Assembly (NCBI RefSeq): GCF_018736065.1 | Contig: NZ_CP076129.1 | Coordinates: forward strand, 124,001 to 188,000 | DNA length: 64,000 bases | Source of the DNA: Flammeovirga kamogawensis | GTDB taxonomy: Bacteria > Bacteroidota > Bacteroidia > Cytophagales > Flammeovirgaceae | Direction of reading: 5' to 3' | In this document: piece after piece, positions 27,934-36,283 of the stretch | Position numbering within the stretch: the first letter of the stretch is position 1 | How the letters are laid out: each line of letters starts with the position of its first letter | Translations under genes and position numbers: made by a program | The notes under the pieces: model-generated | Databases searched by the model: none | Seen by the model: only the letters and a program-made list of their open reading frames with translations | What the model was told of the DNA's origin: nothing

Positions 27934-28386
27934 ATCATAATCTAGGCGAGTGCATCTGCATAATGCACATAGGTACTAAATTTTTATTATTCAAGCACGG
28001 GTGATTCACCCGCAGAGAGCATTAGTTATTTTGTACCTCTATATTTGCAGTCGTGCGATTCGCACGGTTTAGTAAAATTATAAATTGAAGCAGGAGTGAA
28101 GTCAAATCATTGTGAAGAGTTAAATTACTAGAAAGTAAATTTTTCAACACAAAATTAGTCAAAAGGCAATTCACTTTTCAATTAAGTTATGTTCAAGAAA
28201 GATTGTTTTGCTTTTCAACGTCCATCAAAAATTTAGAGATCTCTCAATTAATGATGTTCACGTTTGGTAAAACTTTTAAGCTTCAGTACTTTCAGTTTAT
28301 AATTAGAAATTAAAAAAATACGCTGCCTAACATCAACTAAATTAGCATATCGGTCGACGCGCCCTCTACGCAATTTAGTCAACCCG
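27928..28386 (+). repeat. Cassette 3: gene-less repeat cassette (copy 1)
   Basis: First of 17 copies of a cassette of about 456 bp without a credible gene. From 5' to 3' it has a hairpin GTGCAT/ATGCAC (27950-27968), a long stem GGTAC (27972) with GTACC (28033) enclosing CGGGTGATTCACCCG (27998-28012), and CGTGCGATTCGCACG (28052-28066). A promoter-like block follows at 28263-28294 (TTTG, 20 bp, TACTTTCA), pointing at the next cassette. The start TTAGGC and end GCCTAAC define the AGGC subtype. Confidence 0.85.
28263..28294 (+). promoter_or_regulatory. Outward promoter-like block in cassette 3 (representative)
   Basis: TTTG (28263-28266), 20-bp spacer, TACTTTCA (28287-28294). The Bacteroidota primary sigma consensus is TTTG, about 19-20 bp, TAnnTTTG. 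The last two bases of the -7 box deviate. The block is kept with little change in all 17 repeat cassettes. Transcription would start about 25 bp before attC3 and run into cassette 4. Confidence 0.55.
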
Positions 28387-28392
28387 TTATGC
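28325..28392 (+). other. attC site 3
   Basis: 68 bp. Opens GCCTAAC, closes GTTATGC. Arms ACTAAA/TTTAGT, apex GGTCG-ACG-CGCCC. Confidence 0.92.
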
Positions 28393-28419
28393 TTTATTCA
28401 TATAAAGAAATTTTTTCAA

Positions 28420-29037
28420 ATGACATTTTTTCAATTAAACAAACACAAACTAAAATATTTAATTATTACTTGTACGATAATAGGATTCTTAGCAAGTGAA
28501 TTATTTTATTGGGGAATAATGCATAATAACCAAAATGAATTCAATCTTTTGGTAAATGTATCTACATGTCTATCTATTGGTTTTATTCTTACTTTAATTG
28601 TATTTCCAATTGCATATATTGGATGGGTAACAAAAAAGTATTTTAGACAAAAAGTTTATAAACTTATTTCAATAAAAGAGTTTAAATCACATGGCTTTAG
28701 TGTTAATAAGATTAATACAGATTCCAACTTCTATTTTACTGAAGAAATTTTAGAAGGAAAGATTGAAGGTTTCAAAGTGTTTTTTGATTCTTTAGATTTC
28801 AATCTGATAAAAATATTTATAGAAGTTGAACCATCTAGAGCAATAGATAATATTGAATTCTCTGAAATAGAAAGTAAAATGGCTCATTTAAATGGGAAGT
28901 TAGTTTATGGTGGAGTTTCTATACATTATAAAAAAGAGCGTCTTCTTAAAATGAATACAAGAATGATTATTAATGAAATAGATGATATTATTTCACTTTT
29001 AACAAACCATGACATTCAACCCTTAAACAAAGCATAA
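28420..29037 (+). CDS. Cassette 4: membrane protein, two helices plus cytosolic domain
   Basis: A 205-residue protein with membrane helices at about residues 12-33 and 46-70, the second followed by a KKYFRQK basic flank. The soluble part of about 130 residues (FKVFFDSLDFNLIKIFIEVEP, KLVYGGVSIHYKKERLLK) has strand-helix alternation. Its stop codon lies within the first bases of attC4. It follows a promoter-bearing repeat cassette. Unknown function. Confidence 0.7.
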   Translation: MTFFQLNKHKLKYLIITCTIIGFLASELFYWGIMHNNQNEFNLLVNVSTCLSIGFILTLIVFPIAYIGWVTKKYFRQKVYKLISIKEFKSHGFSVNKINTDSNFYFTEEILEGKIEGFKVFFDSLDFNLIKIFIEVEPSRAIDNIEFSEIESKMAHLNGKLVYGGVSIHYKKERLLKMNTRMIINEIDDIISLLTNHDIQPLNKA

Positions 29038-29101
29038 CAACAGCTATACATCAAGTCTCGGCCGACGCGTCCTCGCTCGCTGCATAGCAATTTCGTTGCC
29101 A
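29032..29101 (+). other. attC site 4
   Basis: 70 bp. Opens GCATAAC, closes GTTGCCA. Arms GCTATACA/TGCATAGC, an arm type shared only with attC5; apex GGCCG-ACG-CGTCC. Confidence 0.9.
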
Positions 29102-29112
29102 GGAATGCAAAA

Positions 29113-30111
29113 ATGAAAAGAGGACAACTCATAATATTAACAATTATCCTGACAAGTTGTTGGATTGTTGACAATGACAAGACTGTTGACAAATCTATCG
29201 TTGACTTAAACAGACAAGTCTTGCAAAAACAAATTGACAACATGCGAGGAGTGTTAAGAGAATCCACAGAACTAGTAAACCAAGAATATGTAACAGAAGA
29301 CTTGGAAATTCTTACAGGGCTTGTAAATGAAATTCCAAAACTTAAACCTAACTATGAAGAGTTTGCAAAACATCTTCCTGGTTTCCAGGGCAAAGAGTAT
29401 CATCTACCCGAACAAAATAGAAGCATTGAAGTTGGGTTTGACTTGACTGTTACAGGTGACATTTACTACGGAGGTTACGGAAATTTTGTCATATCAATTC
29501 TCCATTATAAACAGGATATTTTATTGGTAAACATTAACATGTATTTCACAGGTCAAGGACACGAGTTTATAAGAGATGTAATCATTGATCATATTAATTT
29601 CCCAATTAAGTGTTCGTCCTATGGAGTTTATTACACACAGACTTTTGACAAGAACATAAAAAAATATCAAGCTCTAAATATCTTCCCATTAAGATTGACC
29701 CCAACATCTGATGACTACTTAGAAACGGAACTTGCTTACTACGAAACGATGTCAAACCCAACACACTTTCTGAAATGGGGTAGGTCTTGTGGAGATGGAG
29801 GAGGACCAACAATTGGCAAAACAACAATAGACAGTTTGACCAAATCGGACACTTATAAACTTGTAGAAGACATTTTATATTCTCCGAGTGTTGTAGGACG
29901 GATCTACGCTTTGCAAGCACTTGAGCGGTGGGATTGGAAAGGAGAACATTCATTGACCGAAAAAACAAAGGAGACAATTCAGAAAATAAAAAATCTTGAC
30001 GTTCCTTTTTCAGTTTGCGATGGCTGCTTTGTGGAGGCAATGACCTTTAAACAACTTGCTGAAAGAAAACCTTGGATTGACACAAGAAACTGGACAAAAA
30101 AAAATGAATAA
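29113..30111 (+). CDS. Cassette 5: putative lipoprotein of unknown function
   Basis: A 332-residue protein starting 17 bp after the cassette boundary. The N-terminus MKRGQLIILTIILTSC has a lipobox-like end (Cys16). The body mixes a helical start (LNRQVLQKQIDNMRGVLRE) with a central domain (VGFDLTVTGDIYYGGYGNFV) and a C-terminal DGCFVEAMTFKQLAERK. Its codon and base use, richer in GAC and ACA, is unlike the neighbouring cassettes, suggesting a different donor. No family recognised. Confidence 0.7.
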   Translation: MKRGQLIILTIILTSCWIVDNDKTVDKSIVDLNRQVLQKQIDNMRGVLRESTELVNQEYVTEDLEILTGLVNEIPKLKPNYEEFAKHLPGFQGKEYHLPEQNRSIEVGFDLTVTGDIYYGGYGNFVISILHYKQDILLVNINMYFTGQGHEFIRDVIIDHINFPIKCSSYGVYYTQTFDKNIKKYQALNIFPLRLTPTSDDYLETELAYYETMSNPTHFLKWGRSCGDGGGPTIGKTTIDSLTKSDTYKLVEDILYSPSVVGRIYALQALERWDWKGEHSLTEKTKETIQKIKNLDVPFSVCDGCFVEAMTFKQLAERKPWIDTRNWTKKNE

Positions 30112-30119
30112 AGCACTGC

Positions 30120-30179
30120 CGGCAACAACAGCTATACGTAATGCCCTTCGGGACACTACGCATAGCAATTTCGTTAGCG
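30120..30179 (+). other. attC site 5 (shortest)
   Basis: 60 bp. Opens CGGCAAC, one mismatch to the complement of its cassette start GTTGCCA (the only such mismatch in the array); closes GTTAGCG. Arms GCTATACGTA/TACGCATAGC, apex stem CCC/GGG around TTC. Confidence 0.85.
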
Positions 30180-30187
30180 GTTATTAT

Positions 30188-30430
30188 ATGAGTGGTATCT
30201 GGAAACATAAAGCAACTATCATTGATGGTCAGACATTTAAACTAAAAGAGTTAAATATATGGGATTATCAATGGGAGGACACAGGAAATTCTATCCAAAT
30301 AAAAGATCCAATGTATGGGAAAGATTATAAATTGAATATTTATAGGATTGTTAAAGAAAATATAAAAATACAATTCGCCGCTGGTGAATTTTCTAATTGT
30401 GTATGGGGTATATATTTGGAAAGCACATAG
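30188..30430 (+). CDS. Cassette 6, gene 1: small protein
   Basis: An 80-residue protein, start chosen at the ATG 14 bp into the cassette; an open frame continues upstream but through attC5. It has beta-rich strands: MSGIWKHKATIIDGQTFKL, NSIQIKDPMYGKDYKLNIY, IKIQFAAGEFSNCVWGIYLE. Such single-sheet proteins resemble small lipocalin-like or immunity folds, but no family is recognised. A second gene follows about 97 bp later in the same cassette. Confidence 0.6.
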   Translation: MSGIWKHKATIIDGQTFKLKELNIWDYQWEDTGNSIQIKDPMYGKDYKLNIYRIVKENIKIQFAAGEFSNCVWGIYLEST

Positions 30431-30527
30431 CATAGAAATTTAAGATATTCTAAAGACTATGAAGAATAGTAAATAGGTATTATCAATGTAATTCTTTCTA
30501 TTTGTAAAAATAAATATTTTATTGAAA

Positions 30528-30770
30528 ATGTGCGATATGTGTTTTAGCACTGAAATAAAATCCTTTCCAACTGAAGAAGGATGGTTAAAGTTTGACTTAG
30601 AGTTAACTATAAAACTTGGGAAAAATCACATGAAATATTCAGAATTCACACCAGATGGAATTAGGGATAAAGATGATGGTAGTTATATTTATGAATGTAA
30701 TTATTGTGGTCAAAAATGGAGATTAAAAGAACCAGATTATTCAATTCGAGGTTACTTTTTTAAAACGTAA
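30528..30770 (+). CDS. Cassette 6, gene 2: small zinc-binding-like protein
   Basis: An 80-residue protein with two cysteine pairs, CDMC near the start and CNYCGQKW at about residue 62, likely forming one zinc site in a rubredoxin-like knuckle. The C-terminus is LKEPDYSIRGYF. I choose ATG at 30528 over the TTG two codons earlier. One of the few cassettes with two separate genes; the pair may be functionally linked. Family not identified. Confidence 0.65.
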   Translation: MCDMCFSTEIKSFPTEEGWLKFDLELTIKLGKNHMKYSEFTPDGIRDKDDGSYIYECNYCGQKWRLKEPDYSIRGYFFKT

Positions 30771-30781
30771 CCCTAACAAAC

Positions 30782-30852
30782 CGCTAACAACAGCTAAAAC
30801 GGCAAGTCTCGGCCGACACGTCCTCGCTCGCAGTTTAGCAAATTCGTTAACT
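30782..30852 (+). other. attC site 6
   Basis: 71 bp. Opens CGCTAAC, closes GTTAACT. Arms GCTAAAAC/GTTTAGC, apex GGCCG-ACA-CGTCC. Confidence 0.92.
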
Positions 30853-30872
30853 ACAATAATGACAAACTAAAA

Positions 30873-31697
30873 ATGAAAACTTTCAATTTAATATTAACAC
30901 TTCTAATCCCTTTCTTATGCTTTTCTCAAGAAAAAGTAACAGATCTTACTTTTGGGAAAAAAATAACTATTAACTCTGAAATATTATCAGATTCAATTGA
31001 ATGTTGGGTTCGTATACCTGAAAGATTAAATCAATCAAATTCTAGAATTGATTCAGTATCTTTACTAGTTCTATTAGATGGGGATGAATATTTTAAAATA
31101 GCATCTGATATTGCTGAACTTTATGAATGGTCAGACAAAATGCCATTAACAATTATAATAGGATTACCAAGTACTGGTGAAAGTAGATATAAATATTATA
31201 CACCAACTAAAGTAGAAAATTTAAATAGCAAAGAAGATAGTATTTTATATTCAAAAACTGGTAATTTTAATCTTTTTGAATCCTCATTATCACAAGAAGT
31301 TATACCAAGATTGGAGCATCATTTAGAAGTGAAATTTTCAGAAAAAACAATATTTGGTCATTCTAATGGTGGATTAGGAGCTTTATCATTTTATATATCA
31401 CAAAATCATTTGTTTGATAATTATATTGTAGCAAGCCCAGCAATTCTTTGGGATAATTATTATATCCAAAAAAATATCTCTAATAAATCACGTAATGAAT
31501 CTATTTATTTAAGTCTTAGTAATAATGGTTGGGACTATCCAATAGAGTCATATAAATCATTAATAGATGTATTAAATAAGACTAATAGTAGGTTTAAGTT
31601 TAGATTAAATGAAGAAGAAAATCATGCAACTAACGGTTTACGAACTTTACTTGATGGTTTAATCTATGTCAATAATAAAAATAATAAAATACAGTAG
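30873..31697 (+). CDS. Cassette 7: secreted alpha/beta-hydrolase (esterase D-like)
   Basis: A 274-residue protein with the signal peptide MKTFNLILTLLIPFLCFSQ. It matches the putative esterase family (PF00756): ECWVRIPERL, VSLLVLLDGDEYF, IIIGLPSTGESRYKYYTPT, the nucleophile elbow FGHSNGGLGA (Ser164), IVASPAILWDN and a late ENHATNG histidine. It would hydrolyse ester or acyl substrates in the envelope. A second copy at 57251 is interrupted by a stop codon, while this one is intact. Its stop lies in the first bases of attC7. Confidence 0.85.
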   Translation: MKTFNLILTLLIPFLCFSQEKVTDLTFGKKITINSEILSDSIECWVRIPERLNQSNSRIDSVSLLVLLDGDEYFKIASDIAELYEWSDKMPLTIIIGLPSTGESRYKYYTPTKVENLNSKEDSILYSKTGNFNLFESSLSQEVIPRLEHHLEVKFSEKTIFGHSNGGLGALSFYISQNHLFDNYIVASPAILWDNYYIQKNISNKSRNESIYLSLSNNGWDYPIESYKSLIDVLNKTNSRFKFRLNEEENHATNGLRTLLDGLIYVNNKNNKIQ

Positions 31698-31766
31698 TTA
31701 ACACCAGCTAAAACAGCAAGTCTCGGCCGACGCGTCCTCACTCGCAGTTTAGCAAATTCGTTGTAA
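31696..31766 (+). other. attC site 7
   Basis: 71 bp. Opens AGTTAAC, closes GTTGTAA. Arms GCTAAAAC/GTTTAGC, apex GGCCG-ACG-CGTCC. Confidence 0.92.
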
Positions 31767-31789
31767 AACATTTATAATACCATTTCAAA

Positions 31790-32278
31790 ATGGACAGAAA
31801 TTTTAAATTAAATATAATAAGTTTGATTCTAGGGTTAATTATACTGACTAGTATTTTAGTATATTTCATTTTTCCAAATTTCCAATTTCGTACTTTCGAA
31901 ATGAATAGAATGTATAGTGTGTTTTTTTCTATACTATCAATCATTTTTTCATTATTATTATATTTTTTAATTAGAGGTATAAATAATCAAAAGATTCATG
32001 GTTTGTTCTTTATTTTAAATACATTCGGACTTATAATTTCAATCTCCACATTATTTATTTTTTACAATAATATTGATCCAAATGTTCAATTTAGGGACTC
32101 AGAAGTACTATATGTAAATAATGACAACCCAAACGAAAAAATCATTCGTCAGTATGATATAAATTGGAAAACTAATAAGAAAGAGTTTTTCAATAATCAT
32201 GTACTTGATATTGGATTCTTTAGAATTTATAAATCATATGGTATTGATATTCATAAATTAAATAGTAATTGGAAATAA
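31790..32278 (+). CDS. Cassette 8: small membrane protein
   Basis: A 162-residue protein with hydrophobic helices at about 7-29, 42-62 and 70-93 and a soluble C-terminal part (VLYVNNDNPNEKIIRQYDINWKT...). The ending WKTNKKEFFNNHVLDIG resembles a short periplasmic or cytosolic tail with no known motif. The gene ends 7 bp before attC8. Unknown function. Confidence 0.65.
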   Translation: MDRNFKLNIISLILGLIILTSILVYFIFPNFQFRTFEMNRMYSVFFSILSIIFSLLLYFLIRGINNQKIHGLFFILNTFGLIISISTLFIFYNNIDPNVQFRDSEVLYVNNDNPNEKIIRQYDINWKTNKKEFFNNHVLDIGFFRIYKSYGIDIHKLNSNWK

Positions 32279-32284
32279 AACGTT

Positions 32285-32355
32285 TTACAACATAAGCTAA
32301 AACAGCAAGTCTCGGCCGACGCGTCCTCGCTCGCTGTTTAGCAAATTCGTTATGC
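32285..32355 (+). other. attC site 8
   Basis: 71 bp. Opens TTACAAC, closes GTTATGC. Arms GCTAAAAC/GTTTAGC, apex GGCCG-ACG-CGTCC. Confidence 0.92.
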
Positions 32356-32805
32356 TGTATAATCTAGGCGAATGCATCTGCATAGTGCACGTTGGTACTA
32401 AATTTTTATTATTCAAGCACGGGTGACTCACCCGCAGAGAACATTAGTTGTTTTGTACCTCTATATTTGCAGTCGTGCGATTCGCACGGTTTAGTAAAAT
32501 TATAAATTGAAACAGGAGTGAAGTCAAATTATTGTGAAGAATTAAATTAGGAGAAAGGAAATTTTTCAACACAGAATTAGTCAAAAGGCTATTTACTTTT
32601 CAAATAATTAAAGTTTAAAAAATGGTTTTGTTTTTCAACGACCATCATAATTTTAGAGTTCTCTCAATTAAATATGTTCACGTTTGGTAAAACTTTTAAG
32701 TATCTGTACTTTCAGTATTCAATTTATAATTAAAAAATACACCGCATAACAATAACTAAATTAGCATATCGGTCGACGCGCCCTCTACGCAATTTAGTCA
32801 ACCCG
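32350..32805 (+). repeat. Cassette 9: gene-less repeat cassette (copy 2)
   Basis: 456 bp, TATGC subtype (starts TTATGC, ends GCATAAC). All three hairpins present, the middle one as GGGTGACTCACCC. Promoter-like block at 32683-32714. Confidence 0.85.
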
Positions 32806-32811
32806 TTGGGC
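32744..32811 (+). other. attC site 9
   Basis: 68 bp. Opens GCATAAC, closes GTTGGGC. Arms ACTAAA/TTTAGT, apex GGTCG-ACG-CGCCC. Confidence 0.92.
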
Positions 32812-32867
32812 ACAATTAACTAGACGGTCTAGAAGAAAAGACCTCTACTTTTTATATTATTACAAAC

Positions 32868-33335
32868 ATGGAAGAAAACTTAATGCAAACGAAAAAATAT
32901 CAGTTTGAAACTGAAGAATTTGGCATAAATGATGAAGGTGTCCACTTTCTAAGAAGCAAATTTAATTATGGATCTATTCTTAAAAATGATATCAAAAGAT
33001 TAGAGATAGCAAAAGGTAAAGAGGTTAATAATTGGTTTGTACTATTACTTTTAGGAATAGGCTTACTATCATTCACAGCATATTATTTTATTGGAGTTTT
33101 TAATTTCTTTACTAAAGATGTGTCTTCAAGGATTTACATTGAACAGATAGTAGCCCCTTTCATTTCATTAATTTTTGGATCATACTTTGTCTATAAAAGT
33201 TTTATCTCAGGTGATCAATTATATGTTGAAAATCATGAAGGGAAGAAAAAGAAATTTTCAATGAAACCAATAATAGAAAAAGGCGTCACTGAATACGAAA
33301 ACTTTCAAGATTACATAAAAATTCTTGTGAAATAA
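32868..33335 (+). CDS. Cassette 10: membrane protein with PH-like soluble part
   Basis: A 155-residue protein: a soluble N-terminal sheet (YQFETEEFGINDEGVHFLRS, NDIKRLEIAKG), two membrane helices at about 58-77 and 93-115, then more strands (DQLYVENHEGKKKKFSM). Strand-helix layout resembles small bacterial PH-domain membrane proteins. Two other cassette genes (41659 and 58173) have a similar layout, perhaps a recurring cassette protein type. Start at the ATG at 32868. Confidence 0.65.
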   Translation: MEENLMQTKKYQFETEEFGINDEGVHFLRSKFNYGSILKNDIKRLEIAKGKEVNNWFVLLLLGIGLLSFTAYYFIGVFNFFTKDVSSRIYIEQIVAPFISLIFGSYFVYKSFISGDQLYVENHEGKKKKFSMKPIIEKGVTEYENFQDYIKILVK

Positions 33336-33359
33336 ATATAGTATTGACAAAGAAAAAGT

Positions 33360-33428
33360 GCCCAACATCAACTAAACTCCAATCACGGTTGACACAACCG
33401 TTCACGTAGTTTAGTCATCACGTTAGGC
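33360..33428 (+). other. attC site 10
   Basis: 69 bp. Opens GCCCAAC, closes GTTAGGC. Arms ACTAAAC/GTTTAGT, apex GGTTG-ACA-CAACC. Confidence 0.92.
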
Positions 33429-33879
33429 ATCATAATCTAGGTGAGTGCATCTGCATAGTGCACATAGGTACTAAAATTTTATTATTCAAGCACGGGTGAT
33501 TCACCCGCAGAGAACATTAGTTATTTTGTATCTCTATATTTGCAGTCGTGCGATTCGCACGGTTTAATAAAATTATAAATTGAAACAGGAGTGAATTCAT
33601 ATCAGTGTGAAGAATTAAATTAGTAGAAAGTAAATTTTTCAACACAGAATTAGTCAAAAGGCTATTTACTTTTCAAATAAGTAATGTTTAAAAAGATTGT
33701 TTAGTTTTTCAACGTTCATCAAAAATTTAGAGTTCTCTCAATTAATGATGCTCACGTTTGGTAAAACTTTTAAGCTTCAGCACTTTCAGTTTATAATTAG
33801 AATTTAAAAAATACGCTGCCTAACATCAACTAAATTAGCATATCGGTCGACGCGCCCTCTACGCAATTTAGTCAACCCG
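33423..33879 (+). repeat. Cassette 11: gene-less repeat cassette (copy 3)
   Basis: 457 bp, AGGC subtype (ends GCCTAAC). Three hairpins intact. Promoter-like block at 33757-33788, with the -7 box altered to CACTTTCA, so possibly weak. Confidence 0.85.
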
Positions 33880-33885
33880 TTATAG
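33818..33885 (+). other. attC site 11
   Basis: 68 bp. Opens GCCTAAC, closes GTTATAG. Arms ACTAAA/TTTAGT, apex GGTCG-ACG-CGCCC. Confidence 0.92.
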
Positions 33886-33897
33886 ACAATTATAAGA

Positions 33898-34572
33898 ATG
33901 AACTTAGAAGAACTAAAAGATATATTGAGAAATGAGGGGACATTTGCAACTAAAACAAAAGCAATTTCTGATTCTAGTTTAGAACTACTTAATTTAGAGA
34001 TTTTCAATATCCTATTTGAGCTTCTAGAAGATGATGATTCACAAAATCGATTTTTTGCAATATTTCATTTGATTGATAAGTTTTCCGATTTGCTTACTAA
34101 CCTTGACGAATCATTAGTTAACAAAGTCTATAATGCTTTATTTGATGAAGATTCACCAGTTGCAGATAGAGCTATTTGGGCACTAAATATTATTGGAGAT
34201 AGGGCATTAGATAAATTGATTAATGAATTTCACACCGGTACAATTGAAAATAAAATTAGAATAACTTATGCAATAGGACGAGGGAATTTTAGTATAAGAA
34301 CATTAGATAGAATTGAAATTTTGTTCAATGGACTAAAGTCAAAAGATGAAGAATTAAGATTTACTGCAATGTGTGAGATGATGTCAAATTCACCTGTAGG
34401 ACCTTGGAGTGAAAACGAATGGAATTCCACTAAAGACGAAAATATAGATTTTGAAAAAATTTATGATATCGTTTTACCAATAGCATACAGTTTCTCAACT
34501 TCTGAAAATGAATCTTACAAAGAATTTTCTATTCGATATATTGATTGGATAGAAAAGAGAAAAAGTCTATAA
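33898..34572 (+). CDS. Cassette 12: HEAT/armadillo-like repeat protein
   Basis: A 224-residue all-helical cytosolic protein. Paired helices such as NRFFAIFHLIDKFSDLL, SPVADRAIWALNIIGDRAL, NKIRITYAIGRGN and EELRFTAMCEMM fit four or five HEAT-like repeats, a scaffold for protein binding. Comparable small repeat proteins occur among immunity and lyase-related proteins. It begins 18 bp into the cassette, behind a repeat cassette, and its last codons run into attC12. Confidence 0.7.
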   Translation: MNLEELKDILRNEGTFATKTKAISDSSLELLNLEIFNILFELLEDDDSQNRFFAIFHLIDKFSDLLTNLDESLVNKVYNALFDEDSPVADRAIWALNIIGDRALDKLINEFHTGTIENKIRITYAIGRGNFSIRTLDRIEILFNGLKSKDEELRFTAMCEMMSNSPVGPWSENEWNSTKDENIDFEKIYDIVLPIAYSFSTSENESYKEFSIRYIDWIEKRKSL

Positions 34573-34637
34573 CACCAGCTAAAACAGCAAGTCTCGGGCG
34601 ACGCGCCCTCGCGCGCTGTTTAGCCATCACGTTACAC
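34567..34637 (+). other. attC site 12
   Basis: 71 bp. Opens CTATAAC, closes GTTACAC. Arms GCTAAAAC/GTTTAGC, perfectly paired apex GGGCG-ACG-CGCCC. Confidence 0.92.
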
Positions 34638-34661
34638 AACATAAAGCCAAAATATCAGAGA

Positions 34662-35408
34662 ATGTCAAAGTTTATCATATTATTAATTTTATTATCTCAT
34701 TCTGTTATTGGGCAAAATGTAAAAACAGATAAAAACAATAAGAATGTAATGGAACAGTTCCATCAATATTACTCGTATGTTCCTAAACCAACTGTTACCA
34801 ACACATCATTAGAAAGTTTAAAATCAAAATATTATTCATTTAATGATTACTCAATAGAAAAGTTATCTGTTTTTTATGACCGTAACTCACAATCAATTAA
34901 TGATTTAATTTTTTTAGAAAGGCAGATAATAACTTTAAGCGAAAACTTATTTAAAGAACATAAATATATATTGCTACAGGTAATCGGAGGAGCTAAAGGG
35001 TGTATTGAACCATGGTATGAGGAGAAAAAAACAAAAAATATAGAAATCAAAATAATAAGGCTATGTGCTGGTTGTCTTGAATTTACATCAATAAATTCTT
35101 TGGCTAGAATTTATAATGTTGTAATGAAAAAATTATTATGTATTGATCCTGAACCTAAACATGTAAAATACAAATCAAATAACTACGAGAAAAACTTTAA
35201 AACAATATTAGATTTTGATTTGGTCAACAGGTCTTATACTATTACCAATATTGAAACACAAGAAACAATAGATAGGGGCTTTTGGACTGAAAAAAATAGG
35301 AGCTATTATTTAGTCTCTACAAAAAATGACACAAGAATCGAGAAGTTTGAGATGACAAATAATACTTTAATAAGTAAAAATTTTGGTAAGTTTAAATTGT
35401 TAATGTAA
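34662..35408 (+). CDS. Cassette 13: secreted protein of unknown function
   Basis: A 248-residue protein. I choose ATG 34662, which begins a signal peptide (MSKFIILLILLSHSVIGQ); the frame stays open upstream but only through attC12. The middle holds CIEPWYEEK and LCAGCLEF cysteines, and the C-terminal 80 residues look like a lipocalin-like sheet (ILDFDLVNRSYTITNIETQ, SYYLVSTKNDTRIEKFEM). No enzyme motif. Ends 5 bp before attC13. Confidence 0.7.
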   Translation: MSKFIILLILLSHSVIGQNVKTDKNNKNVMEQFHQYYSYVPKPTVTNTSLESLKSKYYSFNDYSIEKLSVFYDRNSQSINDLIFLERQIITLSENLFKEHKYILLQVIGGAKGCIEPWYEEKKTKNIEIKIIRLCAGCLEFTSINSLARIYNVVMKKLLCIDPEPKHVKYKSNNYEKNFKTILDFDLVNRSYTITNIETQETIDRGFWTEKNRSYYLVSTKNDTRIEKFEMTNNTLISKNFGKFKLLM

Positions 35409-35412
35409 CGTT

Positions 35413-35481
35413 GTGTAACAACAACTAAACTCCAATCACGGTTGACACAACCGCTCACGTAGTTTAGTCATCACGTTGTAG
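35413..35481 (+). other. attC site 13
   Basis: 69 bp. Opens GTGTAAC, closes GTTGTAG. Arms ACTAAAC/GTTTAGT, apex GGTTG-ACA-CAACC. Confidence 0.92.
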
Positions 35482-35493
35482 GTAATTAGAGAA

Positions 35494-35736
35494 ATGCAGA
35501 AATTCAATTTAATATTTTTACAATCAGGTAAAACTTTAATTAGTCAAAAACAATATTCTGATTGGAAAGAAATTCAAGACGATTTTCAAGGTTATATTGC
35601 AAGTGTAGGTTTTAATTCAATTGATGAAATTAAAGAGTACATTCAGTTTGATTACAAATTAACAGAAGAAAAAGCAATTAAGGAATCGAATAAAATATTT
35701 AAATCTAATACAGATTTTGTAGAAGTTGAACTATGA
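35494..35736 (+). CDS. Cassette 14, gene 1: second copy of the 80-residue protein
   Basis: The protein is identical to that at 27170, and the whole cassette (35476-36257) appears identical to cassette 2 base for base. The flanking cassettes are entirely different, so this is a whole-cassette duplication by recombination rather than a segmental duplication. It is very recent, since no silent changes are seen. Confidence 0.75.
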   Translation: MQKFNLIFLQSGKTLISQKQYSDWKEIQDDFQGYIASVGFNSIDEIKEYIQFDYKLTEEKAIKESNKIFKSNTDFVEVEL

Positions 35737-36185
35737 TTAATGTGATCGAAAATATATTCACAACGTTTCACGATGGAGGAATAACAGGCTGGGAAGGAGA
35801 TTTAAAACAACTGACATTAAAAATAGAATGTCAATATCTTGGAAAAGAATTTCAAGAAGGTTTTAATTTTTTTTATCTGCTTATATACAATATTGAACAT
35901 ATTGAGCTAGAACCATGGATGAATCCGATCACACTCAAAAAAATCAATTGGACTGAATTAAAAGACATTTTTAAAGCAGAATTAGAAATTGGATATGCAG
36001 AAACTTTAAATGGTATTGTAAAAGTAAGCTGTAATCAACACAATACTAATTATGACTATTGTGGAGGAAACTTGCTAATAAAAGCTGAAAAAATAGAAAT
36101 TAAAAATCATTTAAAACAAAAAATCAAACCAACTGACTTGTTTAAAGCTAGTGAAAATTACTGGAATAAGTTTAGTAATAATTAA
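35733..36185 (+). CDS. Cassette 14, gene 2: second copy of the 150-residue protein
   Basis: Identical to the protein at 27409, with the same 4-bp ATGA overlap with gene 1 kept. Retention of both genes and their coupling in each copy suggests that the pair is used together. Confidence 0.7.
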   Translation: MINVIENIFTTFHDGGITGWEGDLKQLTLKIECQYLGKEFQEGFNFFYLLIYNIEHIELEPWMNPITLKKINWTELKDIFKAELEIGYAETLNGIVKVSCNQHNTNYDYCGGNLLIKAEKIEIKNHLKQKIKPTDLFKASENYWNKFSNN

Positions 36186-36189
36186 CTAC

Positions 36190-36257
36190 CTACAACATCA
36201 ACTAAATCTGCATATCGGCCGACACGTCCGCTTCGCAGTTTAGTCAACGCGTTGGCA
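36190..36257 (+). other. attC site 14
   Basis: 68 bp, same as attC2 except for the closing core GTTGGCA, which belongs to the next cassette. Opens CTACAAC. Confidence 0.92.
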
Positions 36258-36283
36258 ATAATAATTTAACTAAAAAACTTTCA

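Noticed and set aside
27998-28012. CGGGTGATTCACCCG stem as a simple terminator
   Set aside because: No T run follows and it sits in the middle of the cassette within a larger stem; more likely part of an RNA structure.
28024-28052. TATATTTG inside the gene-less cassette as a second promoter
   Set aside because: It fits the -7 box but no TTTG lies 17-21 bp upstream; an evident TTTTG is only 7 bp away. Kept as unproven.
29606-30040. 144-codon minus-strand frame within the cassette 5 gene
   Set aside because: Shadow of the plus-strand lipoprotein gene; opposite to all cassette genes and lacking domain features.
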